A DNA stretch of 35,002 nucleotides from Candidatus Methylacidiphilales bacterium (GCA_033875315.1 JANRJG010000037.1:1-35002), one strand, 5' to 3'; shown: positions 18,530 to 28,395, counted from the stretch's first letter. Notes: generated by a model from the letters alone, not told the origin. Program-made: numbers and translations.

Positions 18530-21165
18530 ACGATGACCGTGACGCGGCCCTGGGTGGGGGCGAAGTACTTTTTGATGGCCGTGTTGATTTCGGCATCGGT
18601 GATGGACTGGATGCGCTCGTTCAATTTGGATTCGTAATCCAGACCGAGGCCATAGAGTTCGTTGAGCGAAGCCTTGAAGGCGATGGCGGCGGCGCTTTGG
18701 TCCTGGAGGAGGCGCTCGCCGGTGAGTTTGGCGCGGGCGCGGGCGATTTCGTCGGCTGCCAGGCCTTTTTCGACCATGATTTTGATTTCATCCAACAACT
18801 CGGTGCGGACTTTCTCGGCCTTGGTCTTTTCGGTTCCGGCGTAGAAGATGAACATGCCGGGTTCGAGGGCCACGGACTGGCCGGTGCCGACAAAGTAAGC
18901 CAGGGATTGTTTCTCGCGGATGCGGATGAAGAGACGGGAAGCGAGGTCGGAAAGGGCCTCGTTGACGATCTCGAGGGCGGGCCGGTCGGGTGAGCCGACG
19001 GAGACACCGGGGAAACCGATCATGACGATGGCTTGTTGCTTGGGGGTTGAGATTTCGAGAGGGGCCTGGGTGAAGGTCCAGTCGGGGGCGCCTGGGCTCT
19101 TGAAGGCCGTGCCCGACTGGAGCTGGTCTTTGGGGAAGTACCGTTCAAAGAGGGCGGTGGCGGCGGCGGGGTCGAAGCTGCCGCCGATGCTGAAGACCAT
19201 GCGCGAGGGGTGGAGGAGGGAACGGTGGTAGGTTTGGAGGGCACCGGGGGTGAGGGCGGCCAGGCTGGTTTCGCTGCCAAGGGGATTGAGGCGGAAGGGG
19301 TGTTGGCCGAAGAGGGTGGCGCGCATGGCGTTGCGGGCCAGAGCGGTGGGTTGGTCTTTTTCCAATTTGAGATCGGAGACCTGCTTGGCGCGCTCTTTGT
19401 CGAATTCTTCCGCAGGGAAAGAAGGGTGGAGGGAGAGGTCGGCCAGGAGGGCGACCGCGGCATCCAGATCGCCGGGCAGGACTTCGATGCCGAGGCTGAG
19501 GGAATTGTTGCCGTAGAGGCGGTCGACGGAGCCGCCGAGATTTTCGATGGTGTCGGCAATGGCTTCGGCGGTGCGGGTGGGGGTGCCCTTGTCAAGCAAG
19601 CGGCTGGTGAGGGTGCCGATGCCGTTGTTCGCGGCCGTTTCTTCAAGAATGCCGCCGAGGAAGGTGACGCGGATGTTGACCAGGGGGACTTTTTCGTCGC
19701 GCTTCAAGACCAGGGGGACGCCGTTGGCCAGCACTTTTCTCTGGAGGTCGGCGGTCTGGGAATTCGCGGCCGGGGCGGTGGCGGATTCCGGGGCCGATGC
19801 GGGCGGGTTGAGGCTGACGACGGAGAGGGTGCGGTCGAGGAGATAGGTTTTGGCGACTCGGCGGAGGTCGTCGGCGGTGACTTGCTGCACCCCTTCCAGG
19901 TAGGTCTGGTCGAATTGGAGATCGCGGGCCACCAGCCAGCTGCTGCCGAGGGCGGCGGCTTTGCCGGCGACGGTTTTGAGTTCGGAGGCGCGTTCGACGA
20001 GGACTTTGCGTTTGGCTTTGTTCAGTTCGGACGGGGTGACGGGTTCGGTCTTGAGTTTGTTCAGTTCCTCGGCGATCTCGGATTCAACCTTGGCGCGGAG
20101 GTCGTCCGCTCCGGGATGGAAGAGGGCGCTGACGCCCCAGAGACCGGAGTCCTTGGGGGTGTAGGAGAAGACCGAGACGCTGCGGAGGAGTTTTTCCCGT
20201 TCGACGAGGCGGCGGTGGAGGCGCGAGCTGTCGCCGTCGCCGGCAATGATGGCGAGGACATCGAGGGCGTAGATGTCGGGGTGGGTGATGCCCGGGATGT
20301 GCCAGGCAAGGCTCAGACGGCGGGCGTCGGTGGGGAAGGTTTCGGCGGCTTCACGGCGTCCGAGTTGGGGAGGTTCGTCCGGATAGAGGGAGGGTTCGTG
20401 GGCCCGGCGCGGCACGTCGGCGGTCAGGCGGGTGAGCTCACTTTTGACTTCCTCGGCGTCGACGTTGCCGACGAGGATGAAGGTCATGTTGTTGGGGACG
20501 TAGTGTTTTTTGTAGTAAGCCAGGACGTCCTCGCGGGTGAGTTGGTTGTAGACCTCGAGATGGCCGATGACCGGATAGCGGAAGGGGTGGCGGGTGAAAG
20601 CAGTGGAGAAGAAAAGCTTCTGCATGGTGCGGTCGGGGTCGTCGAAGCCCATGGCGAATTCGCGGCGGATGACTTCCTGCTCCTTGGCGTATTCCTCGGG
20701 AGGCAGAGTGGAGTGGAACATGGCGTCGGCGAGGACATCGAGGAGGGTTTTCCAGCCCGAACTGGGGGCGTCGACGTAATAGACGGTGCGGTCGAAGGAG
20801 GTGTAGGCGTTGATGTAGCCTCCGTGGTCCTGGATGGTGCGGGCGATCTCGGAATTGCCGCGGCGGGTGGTGCCCTTGAAGAGCATGTGTTCGAGGATGT
20901 GGGAGATGCCGGCGCCGAGGTGTTTGCCCTCGGTGAGGCTGCCGGCTTCACACCAGGCTTGGACGGAGACGACGGGCGAGCTGTGGTCTTCCTCGACGAT
21001 GAGGCGGAGGCCGTTGGGGAGTTCGAAAAGGCGGGCCTTGCCGGAGGCGAGACGGAGGTTGATGTTGGGTTGGGAGGATGGGGCGGAGCCCGATCCCTGC
21101 TGAAGGTTGCAGGCATTCATGGAAAGTAGGGTGGCGGCCAGGAGACCGCAGAGGGCATGCTTCAT
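18517..21165 (-). CDS. M16 family zinc metalloprotease, two-repeat form, exported
   Basis: The 882-residue protein carries two M16 units. The first has the zinc motif HILEH (H89, E92, H93), with the third ligand probably E169. The second unit (about 450-882) lacks HxxEH and would be the inactive partner that closes the chamber, as in other fused M16 proteins. The first 19 residues look like a lipoprotein signal ending M-N-A-C, with a poor lipobox, so simple export is also possible. M16 enzymes degrade peptides, often misfolded or imported ones. It lies 28 bp after the Minf_1886-type gene in the leuS operon. Confidence 0.9.
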   Translation of the reverse strand: MKHALCGLLAATLLSMNACNLQQGSGSAPSSQPNINLRLASGKARLFELPNGLRLIVEEDHSSPVVSVQAWCEAGSLTEGKHLGAGISHILEHMLFKGTTRRGNSEIARTIQDHGGYINAYTSFDRTVYYVDAPSSGWKTLLDVLADAMFHSTLPPEEYAKEQEVIRREFAMGFDDPDRTMQKLFFSTAFTRHPFRYPVIGHLEVYNQLTREDVLAYYKKHYVPNNMTFILVGNVDAEEVKSELTRLTADVPRRAHEPSLYPDEPPQLGRREAAETFPTDARRLSLAWHIPGITHPDIYALDVLAIIAGDGDSSRLHRRLVEREKLLRSVSVFSYTPKDSGLWGVSALFHPGADDLRAKVESEIAEELNKLKTEPVTPSELNKAKRKVLVERASELKTVAGKAAALGSSWLVARDLQFDQTYLEGVQQVTADDLRRVAKTYLLDRTLSVVSLNPPASAPESATAPAANSQTADLQRKVLANGVPLVLKRDEKVPLVNIRVTFLGGILEETAANNGIGTLTSRLLDKGTPTRTAEAIADTIENLGGSVDRLYGNNSLSLGIEVLPGDLDAAVALLADLSLHPSFPAEEFDKERAKQVSDLKLEKDQPTALARNAMRATLFGQHPFRLNPLGSETSLAALTPGALQTYHRSLLHPSRMVFSIGGSFDPAAATALFERYFPKDQLQSGTAFKSPGAPDWTFTQAPLEISTPKQQAIVMIGFPGVSVGSPDRPALEIVNEALSDLASRLFIRIREKQSLAYFVGTGQSVALEPGMFIFYAGTEKTKAEKVRTELLDEIKIMVEKGLAADEIARARAKLTGERLLQDQSAAAIAFKASLNELYGLGLDYESKLNERIQSITDAEINTAIKKYFAPTQGRVTVIVQPK

Positions 21166-21193
21166 CGGATGAACCGGGAGGGCGGGGCCGGGG

Positions 21194-21697
21194 TTACTCT
21201 GCGCAGTCGCCGCTGGGGGGGCTGGAAGGGCTGGGGAAAGAGGTGTCGGGGTTGGTTTTGATACGGCGACTGCGCACGGGTTTTTTGGAACGGGAGGTGC
21301 GGGTGGCGGGCGCGGGTGTAGGGAGGAAGGGTTTCACGAAGGCGTCTTCGAAGGTGAAGATGGAGGAGAAGTCCTCGGGTTTGTCGTTCTCGCTTTTGCC
21401 GAGCACACCCTTCTGGACGAGGTTGAAAACGATCTGGCCGAAGTGTTCGCACTGGGTGATGCCCCACTCGTTGAGGACCATCATGCCCATGGGGCCGAAT
21501 TCCTTGAGGGTGTATTGGCGGATGCCGTCGAGAAGCTCCGGGCCGGTGACGTGGCGGGGGACGGAACCGCTGCTGCGTTTGTGCATTTTCAGGGTGAAAT
21601 CAAGGCCCTCACGGACGAAGCGGTAGGCCTGGGCGTCGAAACGGGTGTCTTCTAGGAGGATTTCCGTCACGACCTGGTCAAAATTGCTTTTCTGCAT
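21194..21697 (-). CDS. Minf_1886-type protein, Verrucomicrobia/Planctomycetes-restricted family
   Basis: The 167-residue protein resembles the Minf_1886 family, which I recall as limited to Verrucomicrobia and Planctomycetes; its function is unknown. The family core covers residues 1-110 and includes YRFVREGLDFTLK, ELLDGIRQYTLKEFGPMG, MMVLNEWGI, FGQIVFNLVQKGVL and FTFEDAF. From about residue 125 to the end the protein is a disordered Lys/Arg/Pro/Ser tail. It lies 9 bp after the 42-residue membrane protein and just before the protease. It is the best taxonomic marker in the window. Confidence 0.85.
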   Translation of the reverse strand: MQKSNFDQVVTEILLEDTRFDAQAYRFVREGLDFTLKMHKRSSGSVPRHVTGPELLDGIRQYTLKEFGPMGMMVLNEWGITQCEHFGQIVFNLVQKGVLGKSENDKPEDFSSIFTFEDAFVKPFLPTPAPATRTSRSKKPVRSRRIKTNPDTSFPSPSSPPSGDCAE

Positions 21698-21706
21698 AGG
21701 TGCGAG

Positions 21707-21835
21707 CTACCTCATAGGCGATTCCACGGACTTTGTCCATGGGGTGTTGTTGCGGGTGAGGATGAGGCCGGAGCCGAGGACCAGAAGGGCCGCGGCGAGA
21801 ACGACGAGGCGGGTTTGGATCGGCGTCAGATTCAT
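21707..21835 (-). CDS. 42-residue membrane protein, start codon overlapping the leuS stop
   Basis: The frame begins with an ATG whose last bases form the leuS TGA (ATGA, 21835-21832), the arrangement usual for translational coupling. The product, beginning [18 protein letters not shown], has one membrane helix at about residues 8-27 followed by a short polar tail ([16 protein letters not shown]). It ends 9 bp before the next gene. No family is recognised. It is too short for ordinary gene finders and could be missed, but the overlap, the spacing and the clean membrane helix support it. Confidence 0.6.
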   Translation of the reverse strand: MNLTPIQTRLVVLAAALLVLGSGLILTRNNTPWTKSVESPMR

Positions 21836-24294
21836 CCCACCACCATATTAACGAGCTTCCCGGGAACGACAATGACCTTGCGCACGATTTTCCCATCCAG
21901 CCAGGCATTAAAATCGGGGTGCGCGCGGACTTTGGCCTCATACTCGCCCTGGGGAAGAGCGGTCGGGACGGTGAGGCGGCCGCGGAGTTTGCCATTGAAC
22001 TGGATGACGATTTCGACTTCATCCTCAACCAAGGCGGCGGGGTCGTAGGCGGGCCAACCTTCATGGCTGAGGGAATGCGGGTGGCCGAGGACGGACCAGA
22101 GTTCCTCGGAGAGGTGGGGGGCGAAGGGGGCGAGAAGGAGGACGAGGGTGTCGATGACCGACTTGGGGCGGGTGTCCAAGGGGGTCAGTTCGTTGGTCAG
22201 GACCATGAGGGCGGAAATGGCGGTGTTGAACTGGAGGGTTTCGATGTCGCCGGTGACCTTCTTGATGGTGGTGTGGAGGGTCTTGTGCAGGGCGGGGGGG
22301 ACGGGGGCGTCGACCACGCTGCCGTTGAAGACCCACGAACCATCCTCCTGTTCTTTCATGACCAGACGCCACACGCGGCCGAGGAAGCGGTAGACGCCCT
22401 CGACGCCCTTGCTGCTCCAGGGTTTGACCTGTTCCAGGGGACCCATGAACATTTCGAAGAGGCGCATCGCGTCGGCGCCGTACTCGCCGATGATGTCGTC
22501 GGGGTTGACGACATTGCCGAGGGACTTGGACATTTTCTGGCCGTCCTCGCCCAGGATCAGGCCCTGGTTGACCAGTTTGTGGAAGGGTTCGGCGGTGGAG
22601 ACGACGCCGAGGTCGAAAAGGACCTTGTGCCAGAAACGGGCGTACAGGAGATGCAGGACGGCGTGTTCGGCACCACCGACGTAAAGGTCGACGCCTTTTT
22701 CACCCATCCAGTAGCGCTCGACGGTGGGATCGATGGGCGCCAGATCATTGTTGGGATCACAGTAACGGAGGTAATACCAACACGATCCGGCCCATTGGGG
22801 CATGGTGTTGGTTTCACGGGTGGATCCGTCGGGGAGTTTGAGCCAGTCGCTGGCTTTGGCCAGCGGGGCCAAGCCCTCGGGGCTTGGACGGAAATCGTCC
22901 ATTTCCGGGAGGAGCAGCGGCAGTTCGTTCTCTCCGATGGGGCGGTGTTGTCCGTCCCGCCAGACGATGGGGAAGGGTTCGCCCCAGTAACGCTGGCGGG
23001 AGAAGAGCCAGTCGCGGAGTTTGTATTGGACGGCGCCGCGACCAAGGTTCTTTTCCTGCAACCAAGCGATCATGCGCGATTTGGCCTCCGGAGTGGGGAG
23101 GCCGTCGAGGAATCCGGAATGGACGGCGGTGCCTTCGCCGCTGAAACAGCCCTCGACGGCCTTGGGGGGCCTGACCACCTCCACCACGGGAAGGTTGAAT
23201 TTCTGCGCAAAGGCGTGATCGCGTTCGTCGTGGGCAGGGACGGCCATGATGGCACCGGTGCCGTAGCCCATGAGGACGTAGTCGGCGATCCAGACGGGGA
23301 TTTCCTTTCCGTTGACGGGATTGATCGCATAGGCCCCGGTGAATTCACCGGTTTTGTCCTTGGCCAGGTCGGTGCGTTCGAGGTCGGTCTTGCTGGCTAC
23401 TTTCTGGCGGTAGGCGTCGACGGCGGCACGGTGGCCGGGCTTGGTGAGGGCATCGACCAGGGGGTGTTCCGGGGAAAGTACGAGATAGGTTGCGCCAAAG
23501 AGGGTGTCGGGGCGGGTGGTGTAGACCTCGAGGGGACTCGCGGAATTCGGGATTTGAAATTGGACGAAGGCCCCTTCGGAGCGTCCGATCCAGTTGCGCT
23601 GCATTTCCTTGAGCGATTCGGGCCAGTCGAGGACGTCGAGGTCGGCCAGCAGGCGGTCGGCGTAGGCGGTGATTTTCAGCATCCACTGGCGGAGGGGCCG
23701 TCGTTCGACGGGGTGGTTGCCGCGTTCCGAGCGGGGTCCCTGGTCGGTGTTGAGGACTTCCTCGTTGGCCAAAACGGTGCCAAGCGCGGGGCAGTACCAA
23801 ACGGGGGCCTCACTGACGTAGGCCAGGCCTTTTTTGTAGAGCTGGAGAAAGATCCACTGGGTCCAACGGACATACTTCGGATCGGTGGTGTCGACTTCAC
23901 GGTCCCAGTCGTAGGAAAAGCCCAGGGCCTTGATCTGGCGGCGGAAGTTGTCGATGTTGCGTTTGGTGGTGATGCGGGGGTGGGTGCCGGTCTGGATGGC
24001 GTGTTGTTCGGCCGGCAGACCGAAGGCGTCCCAGCCCATGGGGTGGAGTACGTTGAAGCCGCGCATGCGTTTGTAGCGGGCGAGGATGTCGGTGGCGGTG
24101 TAGCCCTCGGGGTGGCCGACATGCAGGCCGGCCCCGGAGGGGTAGGGGAACATGTCGAGGATGTAATACTTGGGCTTTTCCGAGCCTGGTTCACCGGGAT
24201 TGGCGGCGCGGAAGCTGCGGTTCGTTTCCCAATGGGCCTGCCACTTGGGTTCGAAGTCGCGGAAAGGGAACTGCTTGCGTGTCGGGGTCTGCAT
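21832..24294 (-). CDS. leuS: Leucyl-tRNA synthetase
   Basis: The 820-residue class I synthetase charges tRNA-Leu. The HIGH-type motif is HVGH (58-61), preceded by [10 protein letters not shown]. The CP1 editing domain (about 225-420) contains [15 protein letters not shown] and [17 protein letters not shown], and KMSKSLGN lies near residue 587. The anticodon-binding domain and a C-terminal domain follow. Length is typical of bacterial LeuRS. It heads a minus-strand run of leuS, the small membrane gene, the Minf_1886-type gene and the M16 gene. It diverges from rdgB across 116 bp. Confidence 0.96.
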   Translation of the reverse strand: MQTPTRKQFPFRDFEPKWQAHWETNRSFRAANPGEPGSEKPKYYILDMFPYPSGAGLHVGHPEGYTATDILARYKRMRGFNVLHPMGWDAFGLPAEQHAIQTGTHPRITTKRNIDNFRRQIKALGFSYDWDREVDTTDPKYVRWTQWIFLQLYKKGLAYVSEAPVWYCPALGTVLANEEVLNTDQGPRSERGNHPVERRPLRQWMLKITAYADRLLADLDVLDWPESLKEMQRNWIGRSEGAFVQFQIPNSASPLEVYTTRPDTLFGATYLVLSPEHPLVDALTKPGHRAAVDAYRQKVASKTDLERTDLAKDKTGEFTGAYAINPVNGKEIPVWIADYVLMGYGTGAIMAVPAHDERDHAFAQKFNLPVVEVVRPPKAVEGCFSGEGTAVHSGFLDGLPTPEAKSRMIAWLQEKNLGRGAVQYKLRDWLFSRQRYWGEPFPIVWRDGQHRPIGENELPLLLPEMDDFRPSPEGLAPLAKASDWLKLPDGSTRETNTMPQWAGSCWYYLRYCDPNNDLAPIDPTVERYWMGEKGVDLYVGGAEHAVLHLLYARFWHKVLFDLGVVSTAEPFHKLVNQGLILGEDGQKMSKSLGNVVNPDDIIGEYGADAMRLFEMFMGPLEQVKPWSSKGVEGVYRFLGRVWRLVMKEQEDGSWVFNGSVVDAPVPPALHKTLHTTIKKVTGDIETLQFNTAISALMVLTNELTPLDTRPKSVIDTLVLLLAPFAPHLSEELWSVLGHPHSLSHEGWPAYDPAALVEDEVEIVIQFNGKLRGRLTVPTALPQGEYEAKVRAHPDFNAWLDGKIVRKVIVVPGKLVNMVVG

Positions 24295-24325
24295 GGTCGG
24301 GGAAGAAAAAAATACAGATTGAAGC

Positions 24326-24375
24326 CACTAATGCACACTGATTTTCGCGCAACCCGAGAATTCCCAAAATTAGTG
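24326..24375. repeat. CACTAAT/ATTAGTG inverted pair in the leuS-rdgB gap
   Basis: CACTAAT (24326-24332) and its perfect reverse complement ATTAGTG (24369-24375) flank 36 bp in the divergent gap. The left part also carries heptamer-like steps (CACTAATGCACACTGAT). It could be a regulatory site for the two divergent genes or a decayed simple repeat. Confidence 0.3.
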
Positions 24376-24410
24376 TTTATGCGCGGCCGCAAGTGGTTTA
24401 AGCGCTGTCT

Positions 24411-24998
24411 ATGCAGACGATCCTCATCGCCACCGGCAACCGGGGCAAGGCGCGGGAATTCCAGGAAATGATCGGACATGCCTGGAGGGTGTTGACCCTG
24501 CGGGATCTTCCCGAAGCCCCCACGGTGGAGGAGGATGGGGCGACCTTTGAGGCCAATGCGTGCAAAAAGGCCCTGGCTTTGGTGCCGCACTTTGACGGAC
24601 CGATTCTGGCCGATGATTCCGGGTTGGAGGTCGATGCCTTGGGCGGTGCACCGGGTGTGTTTTCTGCACGCTATGCCGGAGTTCATGGAGATGATGCGGC
24701 CAACAACCGGAAGTTGATGGAGGCGATGCGCGACGTTCCGGAGGCGGCGCGAGGGGCGCAGTTCCATTGCGTCCTGGCCTGGGTGGAGGGCGGAATCGTC
24801 CGGGGTACCTACGAGGGGATTTGTCGCGGGCGCATTCTCCGGGAAGGCCGGGGGACGAACGGTTTTGGATACGATCCTCTTTTCCAGCCGGAAGGATTCC
24901 TCCACACGATGGCCGAGCTGGACCCCGGAGAAAAACATGCGCTCAGCCATCGCGGCAAAGCCATGAGGCTGGCGGTGGAGGCATTGAACAAAAAGTAG
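24411..24998 (+). CDS. rdgB: XTP/dITP diphosphatase (RdgB/HAM1)
   Basis: The 195-residue enzyme removes non-canonical purine triphosphates (dITP, XTP) from the nucleotide pool. It shows the N-terminal IATGNRGKAREF, the metal-binding segment EDGATFEANACKKAL, the catalytic ADDSGLEVDALGGAPGVFSARYAG near residue 67, and the C-terminal GFGYDPLFQPEG and LSHRGKA. Length is typical. It diverges from leuS; no strong ribosome-binding site is visible before the ATG. Confidence 0.94.
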   Translation: MQTILIATGNRGKAREFQEMIGHAWRVLTLRDLPEAPTVEEDGATFEANACKKALALVPHFDGPILADDSGLEVDALGGAPGVFSARYAGVHGDDAANNRKLMEAMRDVPEAARGAQFHCVLAWVEGGIVRGTYEGICRGRILREGRGTNGFGYDPLFQPEGFLHTMAELDPGEKHALSHRGKAMRLAVEALNKK

Positions 24999-25077
24999 AG
25001 CGTTTGTCGGGGGATGGCGAGCGGGCTTGGATTCAGACCAATCTTGCCGGGAGGGGCCTGGAAGCTAAGATACCGGC

Positions 25078-25647
25078 GTGGAGGTTTTTTTCGGAATCTG
25101 CCTGGGACTCGGTCTGGCGGCGGCATCGGGAATGCGCGTCACGGTGCCCGCCCTGGTGCTGGCCATCGCGGCCAAGAGCGGTCATGTCACACTGGCCGAG
25201 CATTTCCAATGGCTGGCCACCACTCCGGCCTTGATTTGTCTGGGGGTGGCGGCGTTATTGGAAATAGCGGGCTATTTCATTCCCTGGGTCGACCACCTGC
25301 TCGGCAGTATCGCCACCCCGGCCGCGGTGATAGCGGGAACCCTGGTCGCGGCGTCGACGATGGGGCACCTCGATCCCTGGCTCCAGTGGACCCTGGCGGT
25401 GATTGCCGGGGGAGGGGCGGCGGGAACGGTGCAGCTGGGGACGGTGGCGGCGCGGGCCTTGTCGCTGTTCACCACCGGGGGGATCGCCAATCCCGTGGTG
25501 TCGTTGCTGGAGTTTCTTGGTTCGTTGCTGCTGTCGGTTTTGAGCGTGTTGTTGCCCCTGCTGGGTCTGATCCTGGCGTCGATGGTCTTGCTGGTTTTGT
25601 GCGGGGCGATTCTTCTGTGGAGAACACGCCGGGTTCAGGCGCACTGA
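25078..25647 (+). CDS. DUF4126 membrane protein
   Basis: The 189-residue protein starts at a GTG and has four or five hydrophobic segments. Its pattern, with GLGLAAASGMRVTVPALVLA at the start, a loop holding FIPWVDHLLG, then ATPAAVIAG and a long hydrophobic C-terminus, matches DUF4126. The function of this family is unknown. It lies 79 bp after rdgB and 45 bp before the glutamate dehydrogenase. The short C-terminal tail, WRTRRVQAH, is basic and should face the cytoplasm. Confidence 0.8.
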   Translation: MEVFFGICLGLGLAAASGMRVTVPALVLAIAAKSGHVTLAEHFQWLATTPALICLGVAALLEIAGYFIPWVDHLLGSIATPAAVIAGTLVAASTMGHLDPWLQWTLAVIAGGGAAGTVQLGTVAARALSLFTTGGIANPVVSLLEFLGSLLLSVLSVLLPLLGLILASMVLLVLCGAILLWRTRRVQAH

Positions 25648-25692
25648 TTTATTTCCGGTTGCCATGGCGGGAGGGCGCTCCAAAATGGAGGT

Positions 25693-26955
25693 ATGGCCGC
25701 GACCTTGATGCAGTCGGCTTCGGAACGACTATTGGAGCCGCTCAAGTTGTTCCCACTCCCTGCCGATACGACAGAAATCCTCCAAGCAGCCGAGGCACGC
25801 TATGGATTTTCAATCCCGGTCCGCATGGATGACGGATCCTTGCGGGTTTTTCAAGGCTACCGCGTGCAATACAACCGCCTGCGCGGCCCGGCCAAGGGGG
25901 GGATACGGTTCCATCCGGCGGTCAATCTGGATGAGGTGACCTCGCTGGCTTTCTGGATGACCTTCAAGTGTGCGGTGGTTGACATCCCCTACGGCGGGGG
26001 CAAAGGCGGGGTGGAAGTCGACACCAAGTTGCTTTCCCCGCGCGAACTCGAGCGCCTGAGCCGGGGTTACATCAATGCCTGTGCGCACCTCATCGGTCCG
26101 GACAGCGACATCCCGGCGCCGGACATGTACACCAACGAACGCGTCATGGGTTGGATGATCGACCAGTACAACATCATCCACCGGAGCCAGCAGCCGGCGG
26201 CATTGACAGGCAAACCACTGGCGCTGGGAGGAACGCGCGGGCGGACCGAGGCCACCGGACGGGGCGGCTTCCATGTCCTCGAGGCCCTGTTGGAACGCCT
26301 CAAACTCAAGCGCGAGATCACTCGCGTGGTCGTGCAGGGTTTTGGCAATGTCGGATACTATGCGGCGCTGACGATGGCCGAGGCGGGGTACATCGTGCAG
26401 GCGGTGTCGGGTTCGCAGGGGGGGATTTATCGCGCCTCGGGTTTCTCCCCGGCCGAGTTGCAGGAGGCCTATGGGGCGGGTTCGCTGACGGCCTGGGGTG
26501 AGGCCCGGGACTGCCGGTTGTTGACCCAGGCCGAGCTCTTGTCGCTGGAAGCGGAGGTGCTTGTGCCTGCGGCGTTGGAAAACCAGATCCATGCCGGGAA
26601 CGCCGGGGCCGTGCGTGCGCGGGTGGTTTTGGAGTTGGCCAACGGACCGGTGACCCCGGAGGCGGACCTGATTTTGGAAAAGATGGGCGTCGTGGTGGTT
26701 CCGGACATTCTGGCCAATGCGGGCGGCGTGACAGTGAGTTACTTTGAATGGGTGCAGAACCGGCAGGGTTTTTACTGGCCCCTAGAGCTGGTGCGGCAGC
26801 GGCTGGAGGAGATCATGCACCGGTCGACCCGGGAAGTGGCCCATCTGGCCGACCGGCACGGGTGCAGCCTGCGCACGGCGGCTTATGTGCTGGCGCTGCA
26901 GCGGATCAATGCGGCGGTAGAGGCCCGGGGGACACGGACGTTTTTCCAGCGGTAG
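25693..26955 (+). CDS. gdhA: Glutamate dehydrogenase
   Basis: The 420-residue enzyme interconverts glutamate and 2-oxoglutarate plus ammonium. The substrate domain shows GPAKGGIRFHPAVNLDEV and the catalytic-lysine segment PYGGGKGGV, followed by PAPDMYTNERVMGW. The nucleotide domain has the fingerprint GFGNVGYYAA, followed by AVSGSQGGIY. Many family members have SDS at the latter site; the change to SGS may alter coenzyme choice. GGAGG lies only one base before ATG 25693, so ATG 25708 may be the used start. NAD or NADP preference is not decided. Confidence 0.93.
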   Translation: MAATLMQSASERLLEPLKLFPLPADTTEILQAAEARYGFSIPVRMDDGSLRVFQGYRVQYNRLRGPAKGGIRFHPAVNLDEVTSLAFWMTFKCAVVDIPYGGGKGGVEVDTKLLSPRELERLSRGYINACAHLIGPDSDIPAPDMYTNERVMGWMIDQYNIIHRSQQPAALTGKPLALGGTRGRTEATGRGGFHVLEALLERLKLKREITRVVVQGFGNVGYYAALTMAEAGYIVQAVSGSQGGIYRASGFSPAELQEAYGAGSLTAWGEARDCRLLTQAELLSLEAEVLVPAALENQIHAGNAGAVRARVVLELANGPVTPEADLILEKMGVVVVPDILANAGGVTVSYFEWVQNRQGFYWPLELVRQRLEEIMHRSTREVAHLADRHGCSLRTAAYVLALQRINAAVEARGTRTFFQR

Positions 26956-27084
26956 GGGTAGGAACTTTTGGCCCTAGCCTGTCATTTAAAACGGAGTGAG
27001 CCGATGGCGGGTGCGGGAATCGACGGCTGCGCATCTGGCCTTGCTTCATGGGGCTGATTTGGCAGTATTTCACGTTTTCCAGAG

Positions 27085-27819
27085 ATGAAGACAGTCAAAT
27101 ACGGAATATTCAGCGACATCCACAGCAATCTGGAAGCCCTGATTGCGGTCCTGAAGGACATGAAGGAACAGGGCGTGACCCATACGGTCTGCCTGGGCGA
27201 CGTCGTTGGCTACAACGCCAACCCCCGCGAATGCCTGAAAATCGTCCGCACCCTCGGCTGTCCGTTGATCAAGGGGAACCACGATGACATCGTGGCCAGC
27301 AACCAGGACGCGCGCCACTTCAATGCCCTGGCGGGCGAGGGCATCTCGCATTCCAAGAAATTGCTCAACGACGAGGAGAAGTCCTACCTCCGTACCCTCC
27401 CGATGCAGGCACGGATCGCCGATTTCACCGTGGTCCACGCGTCGCTTGACGATCCGGAGGACTGGAATTACGTCAACACCGGCCTGGAAGCCGAGAGCAG
27501 TTTCACCTACCAACACACCCAGCTTTGTTTCTGTGGCCACACCCACATCGCCAAAATCTTCATCCGCGAGCGTGAAGTGCGCGAGGTGCAGAAATCGCAG
27601 AGGCTCGAATTGAAAAAGAACTGCCGCTACCTGGTCAACGTGGGTGCGGTGGGTCAACCGCGTGACCGCGACTGGCGTTCGAGCTACGTCATCTACCAGC
27701 CGGAGGCCAAGGTCTTGGAATTCCGCCGGGTGGCCTACGACCTGGAGACCTGCCAATCGAAGATCATGGATTTGGGTTTGCCCGAACCTCTGGCCGCCCG
27801 CCTGGCCATGGGGGTCTGA
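27085..27819 (+). CDS. Metallophosphoesterase (calcineurin-like, YfcE/diadenosine-tetraphosphatase-like fold)
   Basis: The 244-residue protein has the full set of metal-binding motifs: FSDIHSN near residue 8, GDVVGYNANP near residue 40, GNHDD near residue 65, a VHAS His near residue 118, and CGHTHIA near residue 151. Two metal ions should be bound. The substrate is unknown; related proteins hydrolyse phosphodiesters, nucleotides or phosphoproteins. No signal peptide is present. The stop lies 12 bp before the DUF2062 gene, so they are probably cotranscribed. Confidence 0.88.
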   Translation: MKTVKYGIFSDIHSNLEALIAVLKDMKEQGVTHTVCLGDVVGYNANPRECLKIVRTLGCPLIKGNHDDIVASNQDARHFNALAGEGISHSKKLLNDEEKSYLRTLPMQARIADFTVVHASLDDPEDWNYVNTGLEAESSFTYQHTQLCFCGHTHIAKIFIREREVREVQKSQRLELKKNCRYLVNVGAVGQPRDRDWRSSYVIYQPEAKVLEFRRVAYDLETCQSKIMDLGLPEPLAARLAMGV

Positions 27820-27831
27820 GACGAGTCAGCC

Positions 27832-28395
27832 ATGGCGCGACGCATTTTCCGCTGGCTGCACCGCAGAAAGATGTCCCGCAGTCATTTGCGTGGAGGTCGG
27901 CTGCACCGCTGGTTCGGGGACCATCTATTCAACCCCCACCTGTGGATGCTGGAGCGCGAGGGCGTTTCGCGGGCCATGTTCTGGGGCCTGCTCATCTGCC
28001 TGAGTCCGTTCTTCGGACTGCACTTTATTCTCGGCATTGCGGTGGCGATGTACTTCCGGGCCAACATTCCCGTGACCATCATCGTGCAGGTGCTGACCAA
28101 CCCGGCGACGGCGGTACTGTATTATCCGGCTGCTTACGCTCTGGGGGCCAGATTGTTGGGCCATTCCGTGGTGCACCGTTCACGGCTGATGGAAGTACTC
28201 AAGGGAGGAAGCTTTCAGGACTGGATGAACCTTCTGCAACAGATCTGGGTGCCGTTGTTCCTGGGGTGTTTTTTGTGCGGCATCACTGCGGCGGTGACGG
28301 CCTGGTTCTTGGTGAACTGGTGCTGGCCGAAAGCCAAAAAAACCACCCCGCCAAGCCCTGTTGACAAAGGGCCTATCCGGACTCCGACGGGGTGA
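27832..28395 (+). CDS. DUF2062 membrane protein
   Basis: The 187-residue protein has a very basic N-terminus (MARRIFRWLHRRKMSRSHLRGGR) and then the DUF2062 core: a segment with GVSRAMFWGLLICLSPFFGLH, a helix reading FILGIAVAMYFRANIP, TNPATAVLYYPAAYALG, and a final membrane helix with GCFLCGITAAVTAWFLVNW. DUF2062 is widespread in Gram-negative bacteria, and its function is unknown. It follows the phosphoesterase by 12 bp. About 100 bp without a gene separates it from the next frame. Confidence 0.82.
   Translation: MARRIFRWLHRRKMSRSHLRGGRLHRWFGDHLFNPHLWMLEREGVSRAMFWGLLICLSPFFGLHFILGIAVAMYFRANIPVTIIVQVLTNPATAVLYYPAAYALGARLLGHSVVHRSRLMEVLKGGSFQDWMNLLQQIWVPLFLGCFLCGITAAVTAWFLVNWCWPKAKKTTPPSPVDKGPIRTPTG

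Noticed and set aside
19210-21129. 639-codon plus-strand frame opposite the M16 protease
   Set aside because: Antisense shadow of the protease; the minus-strand protein has the HxxEH motif and a signal peptide.
21919-24471. 850-codon plus-strand frame opposite leuS
   Set aside because: It is a Gly/Glu/Asp/Val-rich mirror of the leuS codons, as is usual in GC-rich DNA; leuS has all its family motifs.
28340-28380. Short GCCC/GGGC pair near the end of the DUF2062 gene, considered as a terminator
   Set aside because: Stem of only 4 bp with a 10-nt loop inside the coding region and no T-run.
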